From assembly GCF_003589595.1 (NCBI RefSeq), contig NW_020656077.1:5830598-5894597 (forward strand): a DNA stretch of 64,000 nt, in the 5' to 3' direction. Position 1 is the stretch's first letter; every line of letters starts with the position of its first letter. Below, piece after piece: positions 44,263 to 56,949 of this stretch. The translations under genes were made by a program, and so were the position numbers. The notes below the pieces were generated by a model that saw nothing but the letters and a program-made list of their open reading frames with translations, searched no databases and was not told the origin of the DNA. This DNA comes from Hyposmocoma kahamanoa (Eukaryota; Arthropoda; Insecta; Lepidoptera; Cosmopterigidae).

Positions 44263-45753
44263 GGAATATGATACTTAACAGGTGGCTTTGTTACTTAATG
44301 TTAAGATCACTGAGCGCTAAGATAATACTTGCGTACGTACGTTGTAAATACTAAAGATTTTATCACAGTTATTTTTCAGCTCTAAAAATATAAATAAATT
44401 GTCAATTCACTTCAAAATCTAAATTTTAATAAATTGATTAACAAACAGAGATCCGCTTAACAGAGTATATTTTCCCAAAGATGAACGAAATAATACGTAT
44501 AAAATATTGTATTTTGTTCTATACTTTTGACTTGTAAGTAGCAATCACTTTATTTCGGTAGTGCATTCAGAAAAAAACTGTTTTGGTATATCAAAGTAAA
44601 AATATACCAGTTTCATTGTATATTTATTCATTCCGCGATAGCTGTTTGTTTGTTTGTTTGTTATTTTTTAACTTTCCATTTTTCCATCCGCTAACAACGC
44701 CGTAACGTAATACCGCCTCTCCCATTTAAAAATTCATAATTAATCTTTTAGGCCTCGGGAGAGGCGAGAGTCTAAAATAGATATAATGATAATAATAAAT
44801 AATAATTTATCATTATTATTTATTTTTGAATTTAAAAAGGGGTTTATTTTTTTCAGTATAACATTAGTACTACAAAACTGTATATACAGTTTCCAACGTC
44901 CCTCTATTGAACAATAAGTTGCAAACTGAGGTTAACAATTCTTAAACAAAATAATTACTGTTTGACAAAAATTTGAGAAATAATATTCTGTGAACATTTT
45001 TTAAAAATATACAAAATATATAAACAGTATTGAATATATTTCTTTAAGGTCCTCCATAGTAGTTATTGACCCTTGGAATCACAATTTTACCAGAGGTCAT
45101 CGACCTTGTATTATAGTTATTATGAACGTTACCCAACAAATAGTTTCAAGAAATTCGCAAGATTACGACCGATTCTATTTACAGCACAAATAAATTTGGA
45201 GCCAGGAATAATCGGAATATCCAGTATAAAATGTATTATTGAGTGCTACAATGACCCTGCAATGTTGTGCGCAAATGTGTGCGCTGTCACCCGAATGACT
45301 CAACCCTTTAGCACACGACTTGTTTGCTTAGCTAAGGTCGTGGCAATAAAGAGGGCGTACACACAACACATAGGTCATAAATGTCTTTATTTTTTCATTA
45401 TATAGTGTATTTATTTTCTTATTTCTTTTCGGTTTTTGTATATTTAATAACATCGTTTGTTCAACGGTATACCTCTGTACCGAGGTTTCTTAACCTGTGG
45501 TCCATGGACCCCTAAGGACCCCTGTCCAATGTAATGAACGCCGGGAAGTCCAGCATAGCATAGCCTTGAAACTAGCTCAATCGCGTCAAACCAAAGTATT
45601 GCAATTCTTGTTACAGTGTTTTGTAATTTTGCTACAACAATAATCTTTTAGCTATTATCAAAGAAAAAATATTTATTTCTTATTATTTATTAGCTTATTT
45701 TACAAAGTAAAATTCTAATGGCTGGATAGAATTTTAGTAGCTGCAGAGCTCTA
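44263..45753. other. AT-rich intergenic DNA
   Basis: Contains a (GTTT)n run at 44647-44662, an inverted pair cgcctctccc/gggagaggcg (about 44714-44766) and a (TAA/TTA) palindromic patch at 44785-44825. Around 45480-45525, ggtttcttaacctgtggtcc recalls the end of hAT-type MITEs. No gene. Confidence 0.35.
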
Positions 45754-45917
45754 GTTTTGAAGAGTAAGGGTGTTGGTGAAATTGCAGACACGAGACTTGT
45801 CGAGTTATGTCTCAGGGTGACGGGTGGAGTGGCACTGGAATTGCTGTGGACAGATGTGTAGCTTACCATCAGGCGTGCGACTTCTTCGTCTCGTCGCTTG
45901 GTAACATAAAAAAAAAG
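45754..45917 (+). repeat. REP-1 copy, 5'-truncated
   Basis: Starts at ttttgaagagtaagggtgtt, lacks the middle cgatttaaaactctg segment and ends in an A-run at 45909-45918. Confidence 0.8.
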
Positions 45918-47884
45918 AATTATTTGATATCGAAAGTAGAAAGTAACACAAATTCCAAAAAACGGAAATTCCTTTTTGCAGCTTTTTGTGAAAATGCTGG
46001 TTTTGATATCAGTGTTTTGATTTGACACGGTAGAGCTACATTTGCCAATGTATTAACAGCTGATAATTCGATTTATTAATGATCTAGATATATAATTAAT
46101 ATAATTAATCTAGATATAATTTTGCAGAAACAATGGGCGGTGAGCAAAAATGTTACGGTCCCCCACCAGTGGGGATTTATGGAATGCACCTACCCATAAC
46201 TGCGAGATTATGAATAAGTTGTAGCCGAGATCTCGTTACTTTGGGATTTTGACTAATTTTGCTAGATCACCTGCTAAGCTAGCACTTTTGTTCCATACAA
46301 GAAATTATTTTAAATAGTCCAAAGCTAATGGTTGTACAGTAATCATCATGTACAGTGTCATCTTTTTTATTAGAATGTCATGCTTTGATTCAATATGTGG
46401 AACGGTTGAGCTCTGTAAAGCAATCCGGTAGTTTCTCTCCGTGTGTTTTTATTAGCATTTGTTTATGGCAAATCATGAACGTTCATTGCCCCTATAATGG
46501 AAACGCTACGTTACTAGGCGGAAAGTTTGGCGAAATTCCAGTGTTCCACCTTATATTGTTGAAAATTACTATCAATCGTGTTGGTCCAAATCCCAAGCCA
46601 AAGCTCAAATTTTTAACCACGTCAGTAACACGACAATGATAAAAGGCAAACAATTCAGTATCTTTAATCAGGATTAAGGACCGACTTTTTGCATTATGAA
46701 TACTATTATTATTTATATCTTTCAATCAAGAACAGTGATTCGAAGCTTTTTTATAAAACACCACATACGAGTATCTATGCCCGTTCATCGCAGTAATCGT
46801 GTAAAAAATCCAAGTAACGGTGGGCTAGAGTTATCAAAATTCATTGTTAGAAATATACCTTACGTTATTCACCTAGCGTTCAAAGCGGTTTGAACATTTG
46901 ACCCTGTAACTAAATATATCTTGAAGTGTCATTGGTTGTACGATTTGTGCAGAGTCATGCAGCGTCCAAATTGTAATTTTCTATGTTGCAATTTTTAACA
47001 TTATATTAACGTGTTACTTGTACCTAAAGACTCAATTTTTACGGTTTTTATTCATGGTGGAGCCCTCCGTACTTACTATAAGAGAGTAAATTAAGTGAGA
47101 ACAAAAAATTAACATAAGATGTGGCATAGGTCGTGGGAATTTTCCACAAGTAAACAATTGTGAATGAGTGTTGCAAGAAATATGAGATCGCGGTAATGTG
47201 CTGAATTAACTGTTTTGCAGTGTGTGTCCAAAACTTTAATTAGTTTTGAGACACCATGGTCATTTACTTTAGGAACTGAATACTATTGAGAGGCACTAGA
47301 ATTTGTTTTTGAAATACTTTTTCGTTCTGATGGATTTTGTTATTTATTTTTAATTTCTTTTTAATCGTTATTAGGAAAAATTTAATTACTCAAAGTTACG
47401 CTTAACGATTTAGTCACTGCTCGAATTTTAGAATCTACGATAAAAGCTTATTATAATTATAACAAAAATGTCCGAGTAAGTATGAATGTACCTGAAAAAT
47501 ACCACGGCAATCTGCGATGTACATCCAATTCGAGTCAGATTCCACTCAAAAGTTATATACTGTAATAATCAAATATCCGAAAACTTAAACCAGCATGGTC
47601 ACATCGTGTTGACTTATTAACATTTAACACCAAAAGTATTTGCTTTCACGGATGATTGCTTATAATCGCACAATATAATCTTATATACAGCATATTGTTA
47701 TATTACCCACGCGAGTTGTAATACGAGCTTTCATTCTCGAGCAATTTTTCAAATTATCACTTTCTTGTGTACCTATACGATAAGACAAAATTTGTATCAC
47801 GCACATAGACTCACAAATAAAATCACGCACGTTTTTTTATGTAATAAAAATTGTATTATAAGCTTAGTACATTATTATTCGTAA
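45918..47884. other. AT-rich intergenic DNA
   Basis: No gene or family recognised; an AT-rich palindrome around ctagatatataattaat lies near 46083-46117. Confidence 0.4.
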
Positions 47885-48540
47885 TTGTGTCTCTCAATTA
47901 GCTCTATCCCTGTTGATCATAATGGGTTATCCCTATCTACTGACCCGAGAGTTAGGGTGTTCCGGGGAGACTACGGGCTGCCCGGTATTAAGACCAGGGT
48001 ACGGCGGGCGTCCAGTCCAGGCTCTCGGCCAGTGATACGCCTTCACCGGTCGACCCGGACTTGGGTACGGACTCGCCAATGTTTGTGGTTAGCTGCAGTT
48101 CGTCTGCCCCGGTGCCATGTGGTTGGTGCGTTCGTCTCGCGCGCAGCTAGCGCGCCTTGGTAGCGATTTAGACGAGGAGGCGCACAGGGCACGTGAGTTG
48201 CCCTTTAAGTCGGGAGCTATGCCCGGACATTGTCGCAGGACACTGCTTCCGGCATCTCCGTCACTAGCCCGGAGAGCTAGTAGAGGTTGAGCTAGATAGT
48301 TAGCTAGTCCCTCCAAGCACGTAGGAATTTAGAAACTGTAGAGACACCGTTTTTTTTCGGCGTAGGGAAGTGAGCGTGTCTTACAGGTCCGCCACCAATG
48401 AGGAGATTTGGTTGTCGACTCAGAGTCGATGGTTCAGCAGTGGCAACCGTTAGTTGTGCAGAGCGCAGCGGGAGTTGAGCGTGCCTAATTCCAAATTACG
48501 TGACAATGCTGGAATAGTGTTACCAATGGTTGACCAATTT
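47885..48540. other. GC-rich island, unexplained
   Basis: About 650 bp of clearly higher GC than the surroundings (ggcgggcgtccagtccaggc, cgcgcgcagctagcgcgcct). A 92-codon + frame (47885-48163) and a 75-codon - frame overlap. The end (to 48544) is followed by aaggtaagc, a good donor. It could be a retrotransposon 5' region or a non-coding first exon. Confidence 0.35.
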
Positions 48541-49386
48541 TTTAAGGTAAGCTAGGGAACTTGTACTCTACGCCACAATTATTTTGTTTATTAATTTGTG
48601 TTAAGTAATGGACAACTTTCTGGTTAGTTTTGTTTAAGTGGCAATTTATTATTTAAATATTGTAGAATATTATCATGAAACATGATTTAATATTCGAAAG
48701 GAACATCCTGATAAGTTATTTAATATTTCACGATAATTTACTCGAATACTTGAATAATAAAAATTGCCACCGAAATTTAAGTACAGAATAGTGACGGCGT
48801 CTCCTACACCGCTTACCAGTCATTACTACAAGACAATTTATATTAATAAGCAACAGCAACAGCGCCGGTACCATCTGGAAAATAGAGAGGGTGCTGTACG
48901 TGCACCCGGGGTGGCTCACCCAATGCACTAGTCTTTTGAGCACCCGATGAAGGCCGTGCAAACGGGCTGATCTGGAGTTAGGACCAAAGTTAGTTGGTCG
49001 CTGTGCGGGCTTGCTCGCACAGGTTTAAGTACCCTTTTGTTTAGGTACCCTTCCCGCATAACCAAGAACTTGATAGGGAGGATCACTATAAACAAAACTT
49101 ATGTAGAAAGATATAGTGATCATGAAGTGGTCATAATAGGATTATACTTGATCAAGACTATTAATTAATTAATTCTTTTGAGTTTTTTCGTCACATCAGT
49201 GTCCTCGAGGATGGGATTCTACTTTTTCTTTGGATTTGTTTCAGATCTTTGTGCATAATCCTAGGTAATATTGTCATGTATTAAGGGAAAGTGGGATTTA
49301 GACAGTTAAAATTTTATTATATGCCATTTTAGGAATACGCATCCAGTTGCTGTTGCACTGAAGAAACGGATTCTGAGAAATGTCAA
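48541..49386. other. Intergenic DNA with a second GC-rich patch
   Basis: 48860-49070 (gcacccggggtggctcaccc, gaaggccgtgcaaacgggct, gcgggcttgctcgcac) is GC-rich and may be a LINE 3' end, not identified. Confidence 0.3.
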
Positions 49387-49460
49387 GCAAGCCCGGATTC
49401 GAGCTCACGCCCTCTGCATGACAGCCGGTAAGTTAAATCATTAGGCTACCACGGCTTTTT
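49387..49460 (-). repeat. tRNA-like SINE head
   Basis: On the - strand gccgtggtagcctaatgatt is followed at the right distance by gagctcgaatccggg, an A/B-box arrangement. It does not fold as a clean tRNA and lacks a clear body, so a SINE head is more likely than a tRNA gene. Confidence 0.5.
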
Positions 49461-52445
49461 AATGACTGAACAAATAACTCAATTATATTAAACTGTTTCC
49501 CTACAGAAACATAACACTTCATATAAAACACTTTTTTCAATTTATATGTATAAATTTAATTAAGATAAATTGGAAAAAGTCCTTTATATGGACCTTTCCA
49601 CCTGTGAGTTTTTCGGGAATTAATTTCGAAATATGAAATTTACTATGAGCTTTTCGGCGAAGGAAAACATAGTGAAGAAATTTTAAAGGAATTTAATGAC
49701 GTATGTGAAGTTTTCAGTGCGCATTGGACCCGTATAGGAGAGGAGGCCTGTATTTATTTTATTATTTACTGCTAAATAATAAAATATATAAAATAAAAAT
49801 GTTTTATTCGTTGATTTTAAAGGGCATAGAACAGGCGCGGACGTAATCTTTTAGGCTTGTTAGGGTCTGTGTTAGGGAACATGGCTCTTCTATAATATTA
49901 ATAGTAATCTTGCTCTTATATTATTTTAAGATGATGAAACAGACTACCTTAATATCTACTATAACTGGTGTTACAACTGATACAAATTTCACTAATTACA
50001 GTAATTTTTAACTTTTCAGACTAAAAATAGATTAACCTAAGTGTTAGTGTGTGTGAGTGCAAGTATGTGTACATGTGTATGTAAGTGTATAATAGTGTCG
50101 AATGTGTGAATGTGTACAAATTGTGTGTCATCCATCCGTAAGACGTACAATATTCAAAATTGTACACCATCATACCATGTTAAATAGTATCCTTGCAATT
50201 GCAGTGGGACTATATATAAGCTAACGATTATTCCTCCAGTCGGCAAAATAAACAAGAGAAAATAATTTGTCACTATAGAATGTTACAGTAAAAATGTAAA
50301 ACCTTGAGTTACGTTACTTAGCTTACTAAGTGAAAATAAGTGCGCAGTTACTTACTCATTTGCACTTACTCATTTTCATGTCTACGAAACGTTACCAACA
50401 GTCGTCTTCGCTACGTGCTTCACCCAGATGGTGTTTACACGAGGATCGTATTTTGAGGACGGTGATAGGCACCCGTTGTTATAGTAACCAACAATGTATT
50501 GATTAAACTATATGTAGGTACTAAACAACCCGCATGATTGCACGACCGCTGTTCGGAATTGTAACGTGTACATTAATAGATTTCGTATCAATTCTTGTCA
50601 GATTCTATGAAATTGATGGAGCTCTACGTGAATAGGAATAAATTTCACTCAGTGTTGTAATAAATGGTTAATTTGTTTTTATAAAGAACATGTGCGAGGG
50701 AGATGGTAAACAGGAGTTATGTCTAATATTAATGCAAACCACCTGATTTTTCACTATACTTACGAAAATTATTAATTCTATATCGTATGTTTAATTTTCC
50801 ACAGGGCACTCCAATTTACGCTACACTCGTTCATATTATAACAATACATAATAAATAAACGCGGTTTAGATCCCGAAACCACCTAATATATTTGAAATAC
50901 CCTTTCGACATTAACAAATCGTTATCCATCCGTGCAGGCGTATATTTTAGTATACTAGAGGTACATACCCGTACATATACATATATTATCTGTAATTAGT
51001 GTAAAGTTCATATAATTCATGTTGAATTCATTTCGGAGCTCAGTTTAAAGAATTAGAAAGCGCGAGAAATGCCGTGGGCCATCCTCATAAAGATTCCATA
51101 TGCGCTCGTGACGTCACTAAATCTAAAGTGATGCGGGAATAAAACAGTGAACTCTGCTGGTCGTTCTAGGTTTGGTGGGTACAGATATTAAAAAGATCTA
51201 TGCAAATTGAACGCGCTACAAATTCTTCTTTAATCTATGTGTAAATAATTGTATTTATAGGTAGAGGTCAATCTATTTATAAATAAGCGCTAGAGTCGAT
51301 AATAGAGATGTGCGCTGATAGCAAAAGCGTCGGCGGCGGCGGCGTCGGCATCAGCGACTGGTGGTTTATCGATCGGTATGGGGCGGCGGCTGCGTGATCA
51401 GAGAGGCTATATTTTTCAGTTTATTTTAAAAAATCAAAACATTGTTTAAATCAAATTCAGCATTCGTTCTTAAATTTGGTAAAAAATTGTCTTTTACACT
51501 TTATCTAGTACTTTAATGGATGTAGATAAAAGCAATGTACCAATAGGATATTTGTAAAAAACCAAAGAACTTTTTAATTTTTATCTTTATCTTGTACGAG
51601 TATTGAGTGAGTATGAGTATTAAATAGAATGTGTTAAATATACAAAAATGTGTGTTATTTACTACGCAAAAGCACATTTTGCGAATTTGCTGATGGTGTT
51701 AGTAACGCATTCGCCTACGCAATAATTCGCATCGCATTATAAATATGATATTTAACACAAAATAGCAATATGGAAAATGAGTTATAGTGTAGGTTATAGG
51801 CAGTAAATTAATGAAAATGTTACAAGTTTCATTTGCATAAAACAAAACGAGACGCCCAGATCTTGTGCTGTAGTTTATGGTTGACATCATTGCTTCGATT
51901 CGCAAAATTCGGTCTATTTAAACTTACTGTATTAAAAGTTAGTCACATCACTATCAAGTACTGTTTTTGCTCTCTGTTTAACGAGCTGTGATATGGATAA
52001 TCCCATCTCGCTCTATCTTCAACAATAACAAGGCGGTATTTGAAAGATAGATATTAAACCGTAATGCATGTTGAGTAGAGTTGGAAATGATTTGCTAGTT
52101 TTTATTTAGTTACGAGGACAGGTAAGTGCTTATCACGTTTGGAATTGTTTGGCAGACTCAGGTCGGCCAGAGAACATGTGAGTTTCTTTGCGTGCGTATT
52201 GTTATTTTGTACTATGAGTCATATACATCAACCTATAGTTATTATTTCAATGCGTAACGTATGTTAGGATAGGTATTTATAAGAAAGTGGAGCATTGATA
52301 CTTAAGTGAATGAATAGAATAGCGCCGAGGCTGTTATGTAACGTTTACATATATGTACTTGTGGCATAGAGTTATATACCATGTTAATGCCTGTTAGTAT
52401 TTATAGGGCATATGGAAGAAGGATATAATGTATATATATAGATAT
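49461..52445. other. AT-rich intergenic DNA
   Basis: A GT-rich stretch at 50045-50130, a ggcggc run at 51328-51350 and otherwise nothing I can assign in about 3 kb. Confidence 0.4.
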
Positions 52446-52490
52446 ATGGAAAAGTACTGCCACCTTACCCATTTCTGTCGTCAAGCACAA
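52446..52490 (+). repeat. REP-1 fragment
   Basis: Only the agtactgccaccttacccat to gtcaagca part of the family's 5' region. Confidence 0.5.
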
Positions 52491-52526
52491 GACATTATAA
52501 AAAAAATCTACGTATTATATGTATAA

Positions 52527-52700
52527 CGAGGAAAACGAGGAAGACCGTTAGGTGGACAGATCAAATCACCAAAGATTTGGGAGCTGCCATGTTTCAGCAA
52601 ACGACACGTCCAACAGAGCAAAGTGGAGATTACGGACAAGAAAAGCAGACCCTCATCATAAGATGGGAATAATAATGCTGAGGAGAGAGATGGAAGAAGT
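52527..52700 (+). pseudogene. LINE pol C-terminal fragment
   Basis: Reads TVRWTDQITKDLGAAMFQQT and RPTEQSGDYGQEKQTLI in one or two frames, like the GRPxxRWxDxIxKDLG...AxDRxxWR...HH...D end of insect LINE pol proteins. Short and degraded. Confidence 0.6.
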
Positions 52701-52928
52701 ATATAAATATGTAATCGTTAAGTGAGCCCAGGCGATTAATCCGTAAATTAAAAAAAATCAACTAAAAATTAAACTGATATCGAAAGTACGTTACGTAATG
52801 CGTAAAGCGAAATAAATAAGTTTAAACTACAAAATATTCAAAATAGTACGATAAACTGTCCCATACGTTTGATATTCGTAAGGAGGCGCTATATACAAAT
52901 ATATACCTATAGAACTTATATATATATG

Positions 52929-53132
52929 TATCGCACATGAAAACTAACATAGTATTATCTCAAAAATTGCGTTATATTATATTAATATTACCTATTTAAT
53001 AAATTTCAAAGTGACAGTCTTGTCCTGTCTCTTTGATATTAAATCGTATAGGTATGAATGATACTTATTTGAGATAAAATATAACAAAACGCAATTTTTG
53101 AGATAATATTGTTAGTTGTCAAGTGCGATATA
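52929..53132. mobile_element. Foldback element FB-2
   Basis: Left arm (tatcgcacatgaaaactaac, attatctcaaaaattgcgtt) and right arm (gcaatttttgagataatatt, gttagttgtcaagtgcgata) are inverted over about 50 bases with few mismatches. About 204 bp. No clear target duplication seen. Confidence 0.7.
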
Positions 53133-53305
53133 TCTCGTATAGTTGCCTGACTACAAAAATCTGTCCAAGCCGTGAGGTATATTGCAAACTAAGGATCTTA
53201 AGCATTGACTTACAAATAAAATCTTAAGTCAAGAAGTCTTAGAAGTTAGTGTCAATACAAACACTAAGGCGATACTGCAATCAATGACCAATGATCTTAG
53301 TTTTT

Positions 53306-53485
53306 TTATGTTACTAAGTGTCGGAACGAACAAGTCGTGAGCCTTGAGGTAAGCGACCCGGTTACTATAGTAGTTGCAGTGCCACTCAGAGCTTTAAATC
53401 GCAAATAGCTGAGAGGAAATGCCTTGTACCTGTAATTTCACCAGCAGCCTTACTACCCTTCAAAACCGGAACAAACTAAACAGAT
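53306..53485 (-). repeat. REP-1 copy, 5'-truncated
   Basis: Runs from a T-run at 53301-53307 through cgaacaagtcgtgagcct and gccactcagagctttaaatc to aaccggaacaaac, with loss of the cttatgtctca block. Confidence 0.75.
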
Positions 53486-53561
53486 CGTAAACAAAAAAAT
53501 TATATAAATGATATAATAATTTATTATTTGCCATGAAAATCTATTTCCGTTAAATATTTTT

Positions 53562-53835
53562 TGTAGCAATGGAGCTTCTTGTGAAAGAGTTCGTCCAGGG
53601 AAGTACTTCCAGTTTATCTATTTTTGCCGCAAAACAGTTATGTGAGTTTTAAAGGGTTAGAAGGGTTGCTTGTGAAATTGCAGGCACATGGAACTTTTCA
53701 ACTTATGTCTCAGGGCGACGGGCGCAAAAGCAGTGCCTCAGATCTTGGCGATTTAAAACTCTGAGCGGCACTGCAACTGTTATGGACAGGTGTGTCGCTT
53801 ATCATCAGGCCCACGACTTGTTCGTCCCATAATTT
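53562..53835 (+). repeat. REP-1 copy, near full length
   Basis: Starts gtagcaatggagcttcttgt and ends gcccacgacttgttcgtccc. It lies 76 bases from the opposite-strand copy at 53306-53485, forming an inverted pair. Confidence 0.85.
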
Positions 53836-54107
53836 TAATATCCGAAGATGCGACAACTCAAATATCCCAAGGTAGCGGGGAGGAAAATTTACTTCTTATT
53901 TGGTAATTTCAAAATGGATGTACATTACATTACCCCAGTAAATATAATATTCAAAAAACTATTGCACATTAATTTTCTTGCATTTTAATTTTGATTTTTT
54001 AAATTTAAATTTAAATTTAAATTGTCTGTAACGCTTAAGAACTTCAGACAGAAATAAAATTTTTATTCGCAAAATTTATAACATAATAGATAGAGCATTG
54101 ACATTTT
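53836..54107. other. AT-rich DNA with an (AAATTT)n run
   Basis: 54001-54023 is a perfect (aaattt) tandem, which is self-complementary. Nothing else seen. Confidence 0.5.
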
Positions 54108-54276
54108 AAGGGTCGTATTCCAGAACTCTACTCAATACTCAAGTCAGGACATGAGTATTGCAGTGAACACTGAAAATCATACTCAAGTCCTTGCTATTAG
54201 GGTCGTATTTCCAGTGCTTGTGTTGCCAGTGCAATCCTGACTTGAGCATTGAATAGAGTTCTAGAATACGACCCTA
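54108..54276. mobile_element. MITE-3 copy 1
   Basis: Inverted ends agggtcgtatt(c/t)yagaactct (over 40 bases, continuing to ctcaagtcaggac). A further copy of the same end, agggtcgtatttccagtgct, occurs inside at about 54198. Second copy at 63618-63795. About 170 bp, no coding capacity. Confidence 0.85.
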
Positions 54277-54316
54277 AGAGTGGTAACAATTAGTAGTAAT
54301 AAGGGTAGGGAAGGAA

Positions 54317-54470
54317 CACAGGGAGGAAGACCAAGAATGGCGTATAGTGAACAATTAAAGCAAAAAATTTTCAAAGGGCAGCTGTAAGGACGTCAACAAG
54401 CTGGCTATGGACAGTGAGGAGTGGCAGATGCTATACCGACAAGAGGGTGGCTCTTATATTTAGGATGATG
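54317..54470 (+). pseudogene. LINE pol C-terminal fragment
   Basis: Reads RPRMAYSEQLKQKIFKG, then after a stop DVNKLAMDSEEWQMLYRQE, like the GRPxxxYxEQ...DREEWR end of LINE pol proteins. Degraded. Confidence 0.55.
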
Positions 54471-54824
54471 ATAAGGGTTGGTAACACACGCGTATTGTTG
54501 CGAACTCTATAAATTCCTATGCATAAGAAAAACTTTTCTTGATATCACATTCTTTCTATCACACGATCATTGAATTTTGCAGGCATTAATAGCATGTGTT
54601 ATTTCATATAATCGCCATTGTCTTATACTGGCTTTGTTAATGTATTGTAGGTAACCTAAGTGTTATGAACTATGAATGAAACAATAGAAGAAAGACTTTA
54701 TGGGGCCGGCGTATTTTGTTTAGCTATGAATTTCCCTTGCAATTGTGAATTTTATAATTATATAAACCACCCTTGAAAAATAGTATATATTATTCTTATT
54801 TGCACCAAACAGACACAAAAGAAG

Positions 54825-55270
54825 AAAGTTTACTTATCTCTAAAAGAGATCTATTCCAGCCAACCCAAGTGAGAAGGTCACAAGCGGGCAACAGATTGAG
54901 ACAGAGAAATAGGGAGAAATACTTATAATAAATTAATAGATAAAAAATAAAACAGTATGGATACTGAAGTAAGTATTATAAACTGATAAGATATATAATA
55001 ATGTATAACAAACACACAATTGTATGTGTCGCTGCTTTTGTGTTTTTGTTTAATATAATCGCGTAATATTGGATAAAAATTCTACTCATCGGGTTTGCGT
55101 TTCAAATCTTGGCCTCGGTATTGTTCAATGTATCTTTTTGATGAACTAGCTGTTTTAGAGATAGGCCGCTGTGCTACATGAAATAAATTCGTGTAATAAC
55201 AAAAAGATGATTAGATACAAAGAAGGTTCAGCAAGAAAGTGCGCTATCAACTTTTGTTGAAGGCGGTAAT
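54825..55270 (-). mobile_element. 3' end of a LINE, copy 1
   Basis: On the - strand 55268-55200 matches the end of the pol frame at 56950-57420 (ttgatagcgcactttcttgc followed by tgaa). 54920-54826 matches its 3' UTR (ttgcccgcttgtgacctt...gagatctcttttagagataa). The middle is longer here by about 150 bases. Confidence 0.75.
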
Positions 55271-55349
55271 CGACGGGCTATCGTGGACATGAGACACGAC
55301 AAGAAAAACATGGAATAGTAAAATCAAAGTAATATAATCATGTATTCCA

Positions 55350-55640
55350 TTGAAGAGCAGTTGAGTTCCTTGTGAAAGAGTTGGTCCAGGGAAGTCATTA
55401 GGTCAACTTCTGCCGCCAAGCAGCAATGTGAACGTTTCGGTTTAGAAGGATAAGGGTGCTTGTGAAATAAGAGGCGCACGGGACTTGTCAACTTATGTCT
55501 CTGTGGGCGTGCCCATAAGATCTTTGCGATGTAATCCTTTGCGTGGCAATGTAACTGTTATGGAATTATGCACAGGCGTGTAGCTTACCACCAAGCGCAC
55601 GTCTTGTTCGTCCCGTCACTCGATAAAATAAAAAAAGTAA
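55350..55640 (+). repeat. REP-1 copy, near full length
   Basis: From gagttccttgtgaaagagtt to cacgtcttgttcgtcccgtc plus a taaaataaaaaaag tail; carries a ttatgca insertion near 55563. Confidence 0.85.
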
Positions 55641-55800
55641 AATAAAACACTTGACAACGAAATGTTTTTATGCTATTGCTCGTCTGCTGTGCTGACCTCC
55701 CTAAGAAGAACGAGCAAGAAACTCTAGGTATTGCTCTTTTCAAATGAACTTAAATGCTATGGAATACACTTTAAATATGAAATTTAAATAAAGTGACACT
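55641..55800 (-). mobile_element. LINE 3' UTR fragment
   Basis: The complement (gagcaatacctagagtttct, gctcgttcttcttagggagg) matches the 3' UTR of the LINE at 19820-20780, including the attccatagcattta block before it. Confidence 0.75.
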
Positions 55801-56349
55801 TAAAGGGTAGAATTAATGCAAAAGTGGAACATAAAATTTCCTTTTGTAACATTTCCTGAAAAGGCACCGTCAACATGACCTCCGTATAAAAAATATTATT
55901 CTGAATAGATAGAAACATAGATAAAAAAATTAAAATACGCTTCAAATATCAGTTGAAGTTGTCATGTAGAAATTCAACCTAAAGAATATGTTAACGACCG
56001 TTGGTTCAGTGTGTTGTCCATGTATGAACGGCACTGATTTTTATTCAAAGCACGAGAGTTAGTGTTTGCTGGAAAATAATAGTAACGCTTGTTTCAGAAA
56101 TGACTCAACGTAAGCAGTCAGGAAAACTCAAAATAGAGTTATTACAAGCCGCTAAGTAGCTAGTAACTACGCAAAACAAAGGTGATCTATTAGTATATTA
56201 GCACTTACATATGTAAATGAGTTAGTTGAAATGAATGGTTATCCTGAATCCTACATGGGCGGTGTGAGACGTGACCGTCAGTGCAGCCCCGACATGAAAC
56301 AAATATCGGGGTCGAAAAAATTTAAGATATTCCATAGTTTAGTTTATAG
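55801..56349. other. AT-rich intergenic DNA
   Basis: No recognisable feature. Confidence 0.4.
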
Positions 56350-56398
56350 TTAGTAACAGCAAAGACCCCTGTGAAAGAATTCGTCCATGGAAGTAAGA
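56350..56398 (+). repeat. REP-1 5' fragment
   Basis: gtgaaagaattcgtccatgg only; the family's middle and 3' parts are missing. Confidence 0.55.
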
Positions 56399-56676
56399 TT
56401 TCAAATCTGTCTTTTCTTGGTCTTAAGTCGTCAAAATAGTGTAAATTTTGTTTATTTTAAATGATTCTAATACTTCAAATCGATTCTACGATAGATGTTT
56501 TTGATTTTATGTTGTTTAAAATAAAGATTGGATCATTTTAGAATTACTCTTTTGCATTAAACATATGCAGTAGTGTAAGTTTGAATTTCACGGTTTGGTA
56601 GTTAGTATATACCACGAATTTTTGGTTTCAATTTGTATTGTATTGGTGTTCAGGATATTTATAATACTTATAACTA

Positions 56677-56918
56677 CATGAACTAAAATATTGTGGGTAG
56701 TAACTCCACATAACATGTTTGCAAGAGACTGGTAACTAAACTACGCAGTAACTTATAATACAAATACCAGTTCTCTCAGCACGGATTATGACTCTGGAAT
56801 ACAATGTTAGAGAAGTTACATTCAAGAGAGACCTGGTATTCTGTATTATAAGTTTCTGCGTAATTCTGATACCAGTCTCTTGCAAACATATTGTGTATAT
56901 ACGATATTTTAGTTCATG
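56677..56918. mobile_element. Foldback element FB-1
   Basis: Inverted arms of about 100 bases. catgaactaaaatatt, atgtttgcaagagactggta, tacgcag.aacttataatac and ataccag.tctctc on the left recur in inverse order on the right. 242 bp in all. Arms differ at many sites. Unclassified. Confidence 0.8.
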
Positions 56919-56949
56919 AATTGAAACAAAAAATTTGTGAGCTAATTTT

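Noticed and set aside
45480..45525. hAT MITE end (ggtttcttaacctgtggtcc)
   Set aside because: Only one end is visible and there is no matching partner or duplication.
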